Below, in pieces: positions 11,534-21,178 of a stretch of 64,000 nucleotides of DNA. Every line of letters begins with the position of its first letter. Position 1 is the first letter of the stretch. A program made the position numbers and the translations under genes. Location: the NCBI GenBank assembly GCA_905221605.1, contig CAJNDS010000025.1, positions 1,037,501-1,101,500 on the forward strand, in the 5' to 3' direction. The notes beneath the pieces are model-generated. The model was not told the DNA's origin. It saw only the letters and a program-made list of their open reading frames with translations, and searched no databases. This DNA comes from Symbiodinium natans (taxonomy: Eukaryota; Sar; Dinophyceae; Suessiales; Symbiodiniaceae).

Positions 11534-11900
11534 TCAAGGCTTGTGATTTGGAGGCCAGGGGAGGTGCCACCCTTCCTCAGGATCCCCGTTATCTTGAATC
11601 GTACTTGATCGGCCATTCCACATCCAAACTTTTCTAGGGAAACCCTGCTGTCCACGGGCCACTCCTAACCATCGAGAAGGGATAGAGGTGTTGGCAAACA
11701 TATGAGGCAGAATCATTGGCAGTGTCTTCCGAGCGAGGTATGAAGTCACATTTGCGAAGATGCAGAGCAAGGTGAAGAGAAAGCGCTTTCTCACGTCTTG
11801 TTCCATAAGTCCCACCAGTCCAAAGACCAAGAAGAAGCAGAAGGTCAAGGAGGGGTTGTCTGCAAGGCCGCTGCTCAGCTTATTTGAGAGAACCTGGCAC
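11534..11900 (-). CDS. Membrane-protein exon, MFS-like first helix
   Basis: The minus frame has two hydrophobic helices: LTFCFFLVFGLVGLM, and RFLFTLLCIFANVTSYLARK followed by TLPMILPHMF. The 'N/A-x-x-x-Y-x-x-R-x-x-L-x-x-x-x-P' pattern at the end of the second helix resembles transmembrane helix 1 of major facilitator transporters (tentative). It is convergent with the plus-strand gene ending at 11406. Upstream exons were not identified. Before the stop at 11534 a donor may lie near the codons for GQQG. Confidence 0.5.
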
Positions 11901-11974
11901 AGAAAGCTAGTAGTAGCGCCGCATTTTAGTCAAGCGCACAGGTGCTAGAAGGTAGGCGGCTCTCGCAGAACGAG

Positions 11975-12093
11975 GTGCATTGAGCAAGTGCCCCGGAACC
12001 TGGACTGCGAGTTCTTCAATGTGGCTGAGGAGGAGAACGTGGGTGACCAGCAGCAGGAGCTCCGGCAATTTCAGCACCCATGTGCCCCTCGAG
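11975..12093 (+). CDS. Exon of unknown acidic/coiled-coil protein
   Basis: Acceptor CGAG, then CIEQVPRNLDCEFFNVAEEE and NVGDQQQELRQFQHP. It ends at a strong donor CGAG|GTAAGC in phase 1. The opposite strand is also open, but this strand has the better splice sites. Confidence 0.45.
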
Positions 12094-12179
12094 GTAAGCA
12101 TCCATCTTGTGTATGTGTCAGCTACTTTGACGGGAAAGTAGACAAACAGTGGCACCCCGAGGATACGAGAATACAGTAG

Positions 12180-12292
12180 CTGCGCAGCTTGAAGGCCAAG
12201 AAGACTTTGCCGCTTCCTCCCCCCCCCCCCCGGCCCGCAGGAGACAGGATGCGGTCCTCACGGAACTGGAGAGCATCTGGAGGTCTCTGTCT
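12180..12292 (+). CDS. Exon, continues the 11975 gene
   Basis: Acceptor CAGTAG in the phase required by the previous exon gives AQLEGQEDFAAS, a short Pro run from a C tract, then RRRQDAVLTELESIWR. The donor is ambiguous (AG|GTCTCT or TCT|GTGTGT). The C tract could be a polymorphic length site. Confidence 0.4.
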
Positions 12293-12368
12293 GTGTGTGT
12301 GCTTGCAGTTTGTGACTCATATACTTGGCCTCATTCGGATTCCCACTCTGAACGCCTCCCGTGCGAAG

Positions 12369-12520
12369 GCAAGGATGATCACTGCGTGGATGGAGGAGGC
12401 CCCCAACACCCTCCAGCAAATGCACGAGAAGGAGGAGAACCTCACGCGCGACATCATCCGCTTCAATGAGCCCGACACAAAGCTGGACGCCAAGGTGGAC
12501 AATGTTCCCCGGAAGGACAG
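12369..12520 (+). CDS. Exon, coiled-coil segment
   Basis: Acceptor GCGAAG, then ARMITAWMEEAPNTLQQMHE, then KEENLTRDIIRFNEPDTKLD and AKVDNVPRK. The charged heptad-like sequence predicts a helix. Probably the next exon of the 11975-12292 gene. The end is not fixed; a GT donor candidate is AAG|GTGGAC near 12495. Confidence 0.5.
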
Positions 12521-14140
12521 GCAACCTTGTGCCATCGGTTTGGGTTCCAGCGGATGTAAGCCGCCGCTGGCGATAGCACCCCAGACACGCCGCGGATGGC
12601 TTGGGGGTCGGTGGGGGGGAAAGCGGTGAGGGTCTGCGAAAAAACCACGAGGGTAGGAGTTTCGAACTTTCAAGATACTCGTGCGAGGTGGGGCCCACGC
12701 TTGCGGGGCCTCATGCGGAAACACGCGCGTACTTCCATCCAACTGACCTGCTGTGTGGAAGCACCAGCCTAGGCACAAACGGGCAAGATAATTTGCTGTA
12801 TAATTTCAGGAAGGTTATGGCGGGGTGCGGCCCAGTCAACCCCAACGGGTTGTAGATTCAGAAATTCAGAAAGCTTACGCCGGTGGGGTGTGGCAACGCC
12901 CAAAAAATCAAATGGCTTGTTGCATGCCCTCTTGCAGGTATGCTGCCGACCTCCAGCTTTGCACATCCCTCCGTCTTCCTTGCTCACAACTCGTTCAAGA
13001 TGCCTGCACAAACGGACAGGTGCTGTCGGCCTGCCAAAGAAGCGCCGACACGATGCCCGGCACGAAGCTGTGCCTGGCTCAGGGCCGCGGTTTCTTTCAC
13101 GAGCTTTCTCAAAGTTGAGTCAGTGCGGACATGTTTTGGGGTCAGGGCTCCGGAATGAGCTCCACGCTGTGGCCGCGGAAGCATGCGGGGTTCGCGCGGA
13201 AGCGATTTCTAGTGGAAGCTCGCGGAAGCTGCGAACGTTTAATAGCATCCGCAACCATGACGACCACACACACACACAATATACTCAGACATCAATCCCT
13301 GAAGCCTAAACACAGTCGTGCTGGAGAATGTTTGTGAGGCTTTTGGGTGGGTAGTTGGTTTGCTTTCACGTTGCGCGATTCGTTGGGAATCGAGGATGAC
13401 GTCGCAGGTCTCAAGTAAGCTTTTACCGCCAGGTTCTTTTGAGTGCATCTGGTTGGGGTTCTGTCAACCGGCCAGGCGCGCGCTTTAGGGGCCGATGCTC
13501 AGCAGCTGTTTCGGCATGGGTTGAGGACTGCGGGTTTCGGTTGAACGCCTGCAACTGGGAGGCGGGCGCGGCTGCGGAAGATCCGTGGTGGCTCCGCGGA
13601 AAGGTTGAAAGGATTCCGAACCCGTGGGCTTTCGCTTCTTATACGCTGGCGCCGCCGAGCCGAAAACAAATCCGCTTCGAGCCTACACAGGACAACTTTC
13701 TGATGCGGGCAAGGCCGGCTTGCAATTGACAACCCCAGCAATGTGCTGCAAGCTCGCAAGCACCCCAAAAGTACCTAACATATAACGCAAACCTTTACGC
13801 CACTCTACGCTGTCGTTCCCAAACCTCCCGGGACACGTGCCTCAGACGACAGGCGTGCTTTGCGGAAGGGGTTGTGCAAATTTATGCGAAACGGGCTCGA
13901 AGGAAGGCTTAAATGATCTTAAATGTTTAAACGCATGTCCCGCAGAAGCTACCTTTCGAGCCGTGGATGAGCGCTTCCGCAGCATGTTCATCAACTGATG
14001 TGGGGTTGTGTAAAAACCCCATGTGTTCGACTCATGAAAGCCCGAAGCGTTTGAGACTGTGCTTCTGACTCGTACCACGAAAAGAAACAAACGACATCTT
14101 TACAATGTGGTTTGATTGCTGTCTCAGGGCAAGCAGCCGA
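12521..14140. other. No gene recognised
   Basis: Open frames overlap on both strands without clear splice linkage. Small exons may be missed here. Confidence 0.3.
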
Positions 14141-14144
14141 TGTT

Positions 14145-14745
14145 CCAGTACCATCAGCTTGTACTATGAAAAACCCAGCCGGCCCACGGATTTGTTCGTT
14201 TCAGTACTAAGCTTGTACTACAAAGAAATGAAATTCCAGCCGGCCCTCGAAACAAAGGCGATTCAAGTACTAAGCCTGTACTACAAATCAGTGGCCGTTC
14301 CGCTGGCTCCCGGAAACGTCGATTCCAGCACTAAGCTTGTGCTATAAATCAATGAAATTCCAGCCTCACAGAAACGTTCATTTCAGTACTAAGCTTGTGC
14401 TGCAAACTGTTGAAATTCCCGCCGGCTCTCGAAAAAAGGCGACTCCAGTACTAAGCCTGTGCTAGAAAACAAACATCGACTTCAATATGAGCTTGTGCTA
14501 CAAATCAATAGTCAATGAGAACTGCGGAAATGAAATAAATACAATCCAGCGTTCCAGTGCTGCAAATACTACATGTCAATGAAAAGCCAGCCGGCTCACA
14601 GAAACGCTCGTCATTCCTGTTCTAAGCCTGTGCTAGACGTTCAATGAGAATCCAGATTTCTGTACTGAGCTTGTACGACAAATCCATGAAATCCAGCCGG
14701 CTCACAGAAACGCTCATTCTTGTTCGAAGCCATGAAGCTGTAGCT
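14145..14745. repeat. ~60-65 bp satellite, about nine copies
   Basis: Units contain CAGTACTAAGCTTGTACTAC and AAATGAAATTCCAGCCGGC followed by CTCGAAACAAAGGCG variants. AGTACTAAGCTTGTACT is a near-palindrome. Copies become more diverged to the right. Confidence 0.85.
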
Positions 14746-14792
14746 CTTCCGCCAAGCCTCTACAACCATAAGGAAGACAAACGATATCCCAG

Positions 14793-15058
14793 GTTTTGCG
14801 GGCCTTGGCCGATCTGCAGGCCGCGGGGTGCCCCCTGGGTGTGACAGGGGGGCTCAACCCGGCCTACGCAGCCGCAGCGCTGACTGGCCAGCGAGCGCCC
14901 AACACCCAGGTCTGGCAGGCCTGGGATGCCAGCAGTGGCCGAACCACCGCGGCCATGGCCTGGCACCAACCCTTTCCCCACAGGCTCGAGGTGCTCGTGG
15001 CCCTGGGCACGGGGGGAGGCACGGTGACTGCCTGGCTGGCCGCCCTGAAGGCGCAATT
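14793..15058 (+). CDS. Exon of unknown gene, Ala/Gly-rich
   Basis: Acceptor CCCAG, then an 88-codon frame: VLRALADLQAAGCPLGVTGG, then LNPAYAAAALTGQRAPNTQV, ending TAWLAALKAQL. The codon pattern is strongly coding. A T-rich tract follows and the donor is probably CAATT|GTTTTT. The fold is not recognised. Confidence 0.6.
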
Positions 15059-15225
15059 GTTTTTTTGTTTTTTTTTTCTCTCTCTGCCCATGTTGCTTTG
15101 TTCTTCTCCTTTGGTCTGCATCCCCTAAGAATGTCCTCACCGGTCGTGTTTCCAGCCTTTTCTCTGAGTGCGTTTCAAAGTGCGTCGACTGTCATGTTGA
15201 GTGCAATCTCTTTTGCAAATGACAG

Positions 15226-15344
15226 GCCCGTCTGGGGGGGTTGGTGAGTCAGGCACCATTTCGCTGGTGCCAGTGACCCTGGCCAAAAAACTTTGGCGCA
15301 AGCGGGGCTTCACGGATGGTGGGCACGGGCAGTGGGAGTTGCAC
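15226..15344 (+). CDS. Exon, continues the 14793 gene
   Basis: Acceptor GACAG, then GPSGGVGESGTISLVPVTLA, then KKLWRKRGFTDGGHGQWELH. A GT donor (CAC|GTGCCC) precedes a C-rich repeat stretch. Phase linkage to the next exon is unresolved. Confidence 0.5.
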
Positions 15345-15349
15345 GTGCC

Positions 15350-15640
15350 CCGGCAACCAAGCCGCCCACTCCACCACCCCTCCCACCAGCTGCCCTCCCC
15401 ACAACGCCGCCGCCACCCCTCCCTGCATACCTGCCATCTTCCCCGTTCTGTCCTCCACCCTTCCCACCACCAGCGCCAACACCTTCCCCACACTGCTCCC
15501 GCCGCCACCTGCCTCGCCAGCAGCCGCCTTCCCACAACGCCGCCGCCGCCCCTCCCAGCAAACCTGCACCCTTCCCCCCACTCTCGCCTCCACCCTTCCC
15601 ACCACCCACACCACCAGCGCCAGCCCTCGCCGCGACTTCC
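15350..15640. repeat. C-rich minisatellite in probable intron
   Basis: Repeats of CACCCTTCCCACCACCAGCG and CGCCGCCACCCCTCCC type. Proline-rich open frames run through it, but flanking exons read better if this is an intron. Confidence 0.6.
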
Positions 15641-15644
15641 CCAG

Positions 15645-15754
15645 TGTGCTTGGTGGGGAACCGCGTCGTGCGCAAGGCCCTGGAGCAGTCCAGCCGTTAT
15701 GTGGACCTGGACCTTTCCTTCGACAAGGCTACGCTCATCAAGAGCCTGACCTGA
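15645..15754 (+). CDS. Terminal exon of the 14793 gene
   Basis: Acceptor CCCCAG, then CLVGNRVVRKALEQSSRYVD, then LDLSFDKATLIKSLT and a TGA. Coding frame clear, with no rival frame. Function unknown. Confidence 0.55.
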
Positions 15755-15960
15755 ATTAAGTGGTATGGCGTCAGGGCTTTGTCTTCAAAGATTTCAAGGG
15801 AAATGCTGGTCTTCATGCTTTGTGACATCCAAAAAGCAGAGGGCTACTGTCAAGAAAGGGCAGTTTTTGGCCCGTTATCTGCACCTCCAGCAATGCCTGG
15901 GACAGGGGGAGTGCGGAGCTGCAGTTTGTATAAAAGGTAGTATTGAAAGGGTTGCAAAAC

Positions 15961-15981
15961 CCGTTATCTATTTGGCTCAAG
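15961..15981 (+). other. Possible spliced-leader relic
   Basis: The 21 bases match the conserved dinoflagellate spliced leader (recalled as CCGTAGCCATTTTGGCTCAA+G) at 16 of 21 positions, including the last 11 (TTTGGCTCAAG). An ATG follows eight bases later, as expected if a trans-spliced mRNA had been copied back into the genome. A chance match is possible. Confidence 0.35.
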
Positions 15982-15988
15982 GCTCAAG

Positions 15989-16202
15989 GATGGCCAAGCA
16001 TCAAGGCCGTTTCGTTCAAAAAGTAGAGTCCGTGTGTGTGGGGTTGGGTTTAACGGGTTGTAGTAGTCCCGTCCCTTCCTCCTTGACCTGTAGCCCTGAG
16101 CTTGAGTTTTCTTTCTGGTTCGATCTGGGAAATTCACATCATAGGCAACTGTTAAGGGTTGATTCCTTTTTCTTTTCCCCTTCGGTTGCCCCCGTACCCT
16201 AA
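15989..16202 (+). CDS. Possible start exon after the leader relic
   Basis: ATG followed by MAKHQGRFVQKVESVCVGLG and an open frame to the telomeric repeats at 16196. Coding character is moderate only. It is listed because an ATG stands 8 bp after the leader-like sequence. Confidence 0.25.
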
Positions 16203-16240
16203 ACCCTAAACCCTAAACCCCAAACCCTAAACCCTAAACG
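16196..16240. repeat. Telomere-type repeats at intron 3' end
   Basis: Six CCCTAAA copies followed by CGCTAAAATCAG, where the AG is the acceptor of the exon at 16251. Confidence 0.8.
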
Positions 16241-16250
16241 CTAAAATCAG

Positions 16251-16352
16251 GAGCCACGTGGACTTCATCGCCGCGCTGCTGCAGACGAAGATGAACCTCG
16301 GCGTTGCGCGGCGCACCTCCGAGGATGGCTTGGGCCCTGGGCTACTTTTCGG
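16251..16352 (+). CDS. Exon flanked by inverted telomeric repeats
   Basis: Frame SHVDFIAALLQTKMNLGVAR followed by RTSEDGLGPGLL. It begins right after ...CTAAAATCAG and ends where GTTCAGGGTTTAGGG starts (GT donor, phase 2). Both neighbouring introns therefore carry telomere-type sequence, in opposite orientation. Product unknown. Confidence 0.55.
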
Positions 16353-16405
16353 GTTCAGGGTTTAGGGTTTTGGGTTTAGGGTTTAGGGTTTCGGGTCTAG
16401 GGTTG
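16353..16405. repeat. Telomere-type repeats at intron 5' end
   Basis: Degenerate GGGTTTA copies start exactly at the predicted donor of the preceding exon. Confidence 0.8.
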
Positions 16406-16421
16406 ATACCCTGTAACCCTT

Positions 16422-16660
16422 GTAAAACAAGGCCCTTTATAGGGTTCTTGTAACACTACAAGACCCTTTATACCCTAGAGAAACCCTTAAAGGCCCTTTG
16501 TAGAGGGTTGGTTGGGGGGAGTAGAAGGCCGTTCTTCCTACCCTGCATTGGGCTAGTAATCTACCTTAAACAAGGCCCTTCAAGGGTTTGCGAACCTTAA
16601 AACCCTGTATGCCCTGTAACCCCTTAAAACAAGGCCCTTTATAGGGGTTGGTTGGGGGGG
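16422..16660. repeat. Degenerate AAACAAGGCCCTTTATAGGG repeats
   Basis: Three copies of AAACAAGGCCCTT plus TATAGGG or CAAGGG, near 16426, 16574 and 16626. GGTTGGTTGGGG follows near 16505 and again after the third copy near 16647. No exon seen. Confidence 0.6.
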
Positions 16661-16922
16661 GGTATAAGGCCTTTTTTTGCCCGTGCTGGTCAGATTGCGT
16701 CCCTTCAACTGGGAGCTCTTGGGGGTTTTCTACCTTTGCTGACGGGGAAGCCCAACTCTGAGTGGGCCTTCCGAACCTTAGGGCTTTTTAACATTCGGAA
16801 ACCCATGTGGGGCTTAGGGTTTCTTAACGCCAAAAAAACCCTAAGTATGGTTGGCTTCTGTTTTAGCTCTCAGGTTGCCGCCGCCTTGTTTCTTGGGGGG
16901 GTTGCCTTGGGACCCTTGGGAG

Positions 16923-16976
16923 GACTTGACTCGCCGGATGGACAGCCTGGTTCAGAACTTCGACCTCATGGATGAG
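16923..16976 (+). CDS. Small exon, unknown
   Basis: Acceptor GGGAG, then DLTRRMDSLVQNFDLMDE in phase 0, followed by a possible GC donor (GAG|GCGGGG). Confidence 0.4.
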
Positions 16977-17389
16977 GCGGGGGCGTGCCCCCTTTGAAGG
17001 AGGAGGATTCTCTTGGGGACGAGATGAACCCCAAAAGGATTTATGGTTCATCTACCTTAGTAAGAATTTGCAGTAGTATAGGGTATATGACCCCCCCAAG
17101 TTGAAGGTTCAATTGGTCCCCAAGGTACCCCGGAAAGACTCGTTGAAGGTAGGGGGGCCCCGCTGAAACCCAAAGCTGGTGTCCCATCCAGGTCTTGACT
17201 GGAATGAAGGCGCCGAGTGTTCCTTCCAGGCTGCGGCGCAAGTTTCAGAAGAAGGCCAGAGGGTTGTTTGTTGGTTTTGTGGGGTTTTGGGAGAAGGAGG
17301 AGGAGCAGGGAGGAGGGCTGTTTTTTTATGCTCAGGGGCCTGAACGTACTCGCAGACCTCAGGGTTTGACCGCCCCCCCCTCCCCGCAG

Positions 17390-17448
17390 GCCCCAAGAGC
17401 CCCAACAATTCTGGGACTGTCGCACCTGTACCCTGGAACCGGTGGCCA
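17390..17448 (+). CDS. Small exon with W-x-C-x2-C motif
   Basis: Acceptor CCGCAG after a C tract, frame PQEPQQFWDCRTCTLEPVA, donor CCA|GTAAGG. WDCRTCT resembles the first half of RanBP2-type zinc fingers (W-x-C-x2-C-T). The second Cys pair would have to come from another exon. Tentative. Confidence 0.4.
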
Positions 17449-17622
17449 GTAAGGAGTGATCGGGGGGGGAACTAGCGGAGCGGAATCAGGGGGTCTTTAT
17501 GGGAACCTCCGGCTGCTGTGAAAAAACAGGTTACACTAACGAAGCGGATTAGAATGCAAAGACAGTGACGCCGTCTCGGCTGACAGATTTCAGAGGCACC
17601 CTTTTCTCCCACCCCCCCACAG

Positions 17623-17712
17623 CGAGACTGCACAGATCTTCTTCCAATGTCCCTGTTTTTCTTGATGCGCATGGGTCGCAGAGACAAGTCTGAGTTCCAG
17701 GACAGCACCTTC
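17623..17712 (+). CDS. Exon, unknown
   Basis: Acceptor CCCACAG, frame RDCTDLLPMSLFFLMRMGRR, then DKSEFQDSTFM. Right boundary not determined. Confidence 0.4.
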
Positions 17713-17763
17713 ATGTTGCTGCGTCGCAGCCCTTGCAGCTTCTTTTTCCCTTGTGCTGGCTAG

Positions 17764-17832
17764 GCCCGCGACATGGAGACTGTGGCGAACTGCTACGGGG
17801 TCATCGTGGAGCGTCACGAGCACCCAAGCACC
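17764..17832 (+). CDS. Exon, unknown
   Basis: Acceptor GCTAG, 23 codons ARDMETVANCYGVIVERHEH+PST, phase 0, donor ACC|GTTTAG. Confidence 0.45.
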
Positions 17833-18300
17833 GTTTAGCAGAGCCAGCTGATGCTGCTGAGCTGACAGTGCCGCCATCATGAAATGCCTTCTGGTGGCGT
17901 GAAAGTCCTGGGTTTCAGAAGAATGGGAATCCATATAAAGTGAAAGGGAGCACTAAGGCACTTTCCGAACACAAAAAACTGCAAGGAAGATCACGACAAT
18001 GAACTGCCTGCCGCTCAAACGCAATAGCTCTCCGAGCACAAAAATGAATATTCGAACCCCCCTCCGAAACATCCGGGAAGCAGTTCCAGATATTAAATCC
18101 CTGAGTCCACCTGGCTGGAAAGCATGCGGGAAGCGGCTCCAGAGACTAAATGCCCTTTCGGGGCTAAATCCCCTACCCAACTCTTCCCCAAACAAGAACT
18201 CCAAACAAGTTTTGGAGAGGGGACCACACCCTAGCCTGTTTTTTCGGTTGGGGGGCGCGGGGGGGAGGGGAGGCAGAACGTCAACACCAACATCGTGCAA

Positions 18301-18487
18301 GTTTGCAACCTGCGAGGTGCAGCTGTGCAGCTGTCAGGGCTGGGAATGGAAGGCTGCAATTCTGGGCCTGAAACTGGAGCCAAGAAGAACTTCACGACAA
18401 ACAACAAGAAGCATGCAAGGACCTACATGCCCATCCTCGAAGAGTTGAGCCGTAGTCTCCGGGAGGCTACTGATGCTTGGCGGAGAG
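18301..18487 (+). CDS. Exon, basic helical protein
   Basis: The frame contains KNFTTNNKKHARTYMPILEE and then LSRSLREATDAWRR, ending at donor AGAG|GTTGTT. The left boundary is uncertain. Confidence 0.45.
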
Positions 18488-18807
18488 GTTGTTTTTTTGT
18501 TTGAATCGCCGGGGCGACAAGGAGTCAGAGGGCAAACAAGCTCACGGGGAGAGAGGCTTGTGGGTTTAGGGCTTCGCCTCACTTTGTGGGCTTGTTTTCC
18601 ACTTCGTCAGCCGCTGGCATGAGGCTGGAGAGCACTCGAGCACTTCTTTCGGCGTGTACTTCCAATGATTGTGCCCGGTAGTAGCTGCGGTTTGAGAGGG
18701 TTACTTCTTGTAGGCAGATGCTTACAGAAGTGTTGGTCAACCCGTCGCAACTTGTGCCAGCGGCTTTAGTTTTTTAGACTGTTGGTGGCACGAAACTCCC
18801 GCCTCAG

Positions 18808-18965
18808 ACCCAATATAAGACTAGAGCAGATGAGGAGAAGCTGATGGACGCGAGGCAAAAGGGCATCAACTACTCGCCGAAAGACACAGGCCGCTTGAGA
18901 GAGCTTAGGATTAACAGGGATTTTTCGTGGGATCAAACATGGGCCTTTAGGGGTTTTTGCATTCG
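18808..18965 (+). CDS. Exon, unknown, charged
   Basis: Acceptor CCTCAG, frame TQYKTRADEEKLMDARQKGI, then NYSPKDTGRLRELRINRDFS and WDQTWAFRGFCI. Donor ATTCG|GTGTCA, phase 2. Strong coding character with no competing frame. Confidence 0.6.
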
Positions 18966-19094
18966 GTGTCAATGCAGATGTAGCTGCCGTTTAAGTTGCG
19001 CGTGGTTCGACTAGATCGTGCATCGCTTATGCAATGACTGCTTGGTAACTGACTGAGAAGGGCTTGACGAAGTGCTGCGTGCTACGCATTGCAG

Positions 19095-19169
19095 GCGGGC
19101 AGGGTCAGCCTGTCGGCAATCAGTTTAAATGACACTCGCTCACTGAACCAGTTCAGCTCATTGAAATGG
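19095..19169 (+). CDS. Exon, unknown
   Basis: Acceptor TTGCAG, frame AGRVSLSAISLNDTRSLNQF+SSLKW, phase 0, donor TGG|GTACGG. The frame stays open beyond the donor and contains PFWDCCLCYANPSA, another W-x-C-x2-C motif like that at 17390, so the exon may extend to about 19330. Confidence 0.4.
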
Positions 19170-19364
19170 GTACGGCAGCCGTCACCGACGATGCACGCAT
19201 CGCATGAATGTCCTTCGCCAGACGAACACTCATGGCAGGCAAATCGCCCCTTCTGGGATTGCTGTCTTTGCTACGCCAACCCTTCTGCGCCCTCGATATT
19301 GAAACAGGACCGCGATGAGAAGTCCGCCTCCTTCTCACGTACAAATCTCGCCGGCTTGTAACAG

Positions 19365-19473
19365 GCTCAACAGCGAGATGCGCTTAAGTCTCACAGATCT
19401 CTCCCTGGTTCATGGCGAGCACGTTTGTACTTCGCGACCTTTGAACAACTAAGGGAAGCTCTCGTCAAAAACG
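19365..19473 (+). CDS. Exon 1 of a three-exon run, unknown
   Basis: Acceptor TAACAG, frame AQQRDALKSHRSLPGSWRAR then LYFATFEQLREALVKN, donor AACG|GTTGAC in phase 1. The next exon (19500) starts in the complementary phase. Confidence 0.6.
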
Positions 19474-19499
19474 GTTGACTGCGCGGTGTCGGAGTACAG

Positions 19500-19554
19500 G
19501 AGGGCCCGATCCGTTTCCTCGCATCAAGCTTAACTTGCTGGAGAAACTTCCTTT
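19500..19554 (+). CDS. Exon 2 of a three-exon run
   Basis: Acceptor GTACAG, joined codons GGPDPFPRIKLNLLEKLPL, donor CCTTT|GTAATC, phase 2. It forms a continuous frame with both neighbours. Confidence 0.55.
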
Positions 19555-19592
19555 GTAATCAGAAAGATCTGGAGTACCGCACCTCTGTTGAG

Positions 19593-19752
19593 GGACGGGC
19601 CTTGGGAGGATGGATATTTCTTTGGAGGGTCGGCCAAGACTTTCAGAACTGTTTGTGCGGTGACGATGGACGGCCCAAGTTTCGAAATTCTGCTTGGACA
19701 GGGTTGTTTTAAGGGGTATGCCCTGGGCTTCTCACATGCTTTGGAACCCTAA
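19593..19752 (+). CDS. Exon 3 of a three-exon run
   Basis: After a 38 bp intron ending GTTGAG the frame reads DGPWEDGYFFGGSAKTFRTV, then CAVTMDGPSFEILLGQGCFK and GYALGFSHALEP, then TAA inside degenerate telomere-like CCCTAACCTAAAC. It may be terminal. The mixture of aromatic and Gly residues suggests a folded domain I do not recognise. Confidence 0.55.
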
Positions 19753-20107
19753 CCTAAACGGTCTCCCTTCGGAGAAGATGCAAGTTGAAACTTGTGTCTG
19801 GGCCCTAGTTGCAGGGATTCATAGTACACGACGACCAAGCTCCACAACCCCCAAAAAAATCCCCAAGGCCCGAGGACACCACACTGTAAGCCTTTTTCTG
19901 GGCAACACGCCATGTTCCGCCAAGTGGAAGGGAGGCGAGACTCCCTCGAACCCGTCCCGAAGCACCGATTCCAAGCACTCGCGTCATGCTTGGAGCTTCA
20001 CTGCACTGGCAAAAAGGCAGGCTGATGAGCTTCAGTGCAGACCTAAACCAGAAACCCTACGCCCTAAAGCGGCTTGAGAAGCCCAACCCGATTCGCGGTT
20101 TCGGCAG

Positions 20108-20234
20108 GTCTTCTGGATGTTTTGGCCAAGTTCTACTTGGTCCTTCCGGTGGAGGCATGGTCCCTGCGGTTTCGCAGGATTTTGTTGGCAGCTTTCCTAC
20201 AGTTGTTTTATGCCCAGCTAGAGCCATTTGACAA
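20108..20234 (+). CDS. Exon ending at a telomeric donor
   Basis: Acceptor CGGCAG, frame LLDVLAKFYLVLPVEAWSLR then FRRILLAAFLQLFYAQLEPF+D. The donor is GACAA|GTTTAGGGTTTAGGGG, so the intron starts with telomere heptamers. The upstream intron also contains degenerate CCCTAAA sequence (20055-20075). Confidence 0.6.
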
Positions 20235-20690
20235 GTTTAGGGTTTAGGGGATTTTCAGTATGACACTGCCAGGCGCAGCCCTCTGAAGCCTGTTGCAAAA
20301 GGGTTTGGGGTTTAGAGTTTTTATGGTTCGGTGTGTTTTGTGTTTTTGACCCTTAAACAGGGCTTCCATTTTTGCAACGCTGCCTCTTTCGAAATTCTCT
20401 TAGACCCGATTGTGACTTGCACGTCCTGCAAGAGCAAATCCCAAGATCTCAACCAGCATGCTGGAAGAGCCCTGAAACCTGTTCGTCAGGGGCCATTCAA
20501 CCCTACGCCCTCCTGGCGAAAAAAGCTTAAAACCTCCATGAGCTTGAGATAATTAACTCGTGCCTCGATATGCTTCGAGCGGCTGGAAGTGGAAACGCTG
20601 GGAGCGGTTGCAATTTTGCAAGCTAAACTTCAGGCTCGAGGCTCTTCACCCTGTAATCCTCGTTTATGACTTGCGTGAGCCCGCATGTAG

Positions 20691-20876
20691 CTGGACTTGG
20701 GCCTTTGGGTCTGGCGCGTATTGCCGCAATTGCTCCAAACGTGCTTTCGGCACCGCTTTTGGAAGACGGCGCTCGGACAGGAGCAGACCCGCTTCACTCG
20801 CTTGAAGCAGTGGCTCAACCCCTTCAATCTCTTCAGTTGCTTGGCAGCCTCCAGCCCGATTGAACCATGCCATTGA
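20691..20876 (+). CDS. Terminal exon, unknown
   Basis: Acceptor ATGTAG, frame LDLGLWVWRVLPQLLQTCFR then HRFWKTALGQEQTRFTRLKQ and WLNPFNLFSCLAASSPIEPC+H, stop TGA. The other plus frames are also open but less convincing. Confidence 0.4.
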   Translation: MDLGLWVWRVLPQLLQTCFRHRFWKTALGQEQTRFTRLKQWLNPFNLFSCLAASSPIEPCH

Positions 20877-21115
20877 GGGGTACATCTGGCCCTCTAAAGT
20901 TCGGGAGTTCGTGACGCCTCGGCGCTTTTATCTCTCCACACCAATGCCAATGCAAGACAGGCAAGATTCAACAGAAAAAATGGCTCAATTCTTCATAGCT
21001 CCGCGTGTGTTGACTTCAGCCCCATGGTTGTCCCTGGCAACAGGGAGAGAAACGATGCGGTACAAGGCAGCAACCCTTGCAGCGCAAGGCAACACGGTCA
21101 TGCGCCTCAACTGAG

Positions 21116-21178
21116 GAACCCGGCTGAAGATCGACAGCTTGGTAAAGGAAGATGGGCACCTTGCAGCGGCATATGGGG
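21116..21178 (+). CDS. Exon upstream of the 120 bp introner
   Basis: Acceptor CTGAG, frame TRLKIDSLVKEDGHLAAAYG, phase 1 at the donor GGGG|GTTTAC. The same frame upstream (about 20890-21111) also looks coding (VREFVTPRRFYLSTPMPMQD) but is separated by an in-frame TGA at 21112. Either an unseen intron joins them or the gene is damaged. Confidence 0.55.

Noticed and set aside
11407-11700. Extension of the plus-strand coiled-coil gene past its TGA at 11404
   Set aside because: The frame looked protein-like but is antisense to the clearly coding minus-strand membrane exon at 11534-11900.
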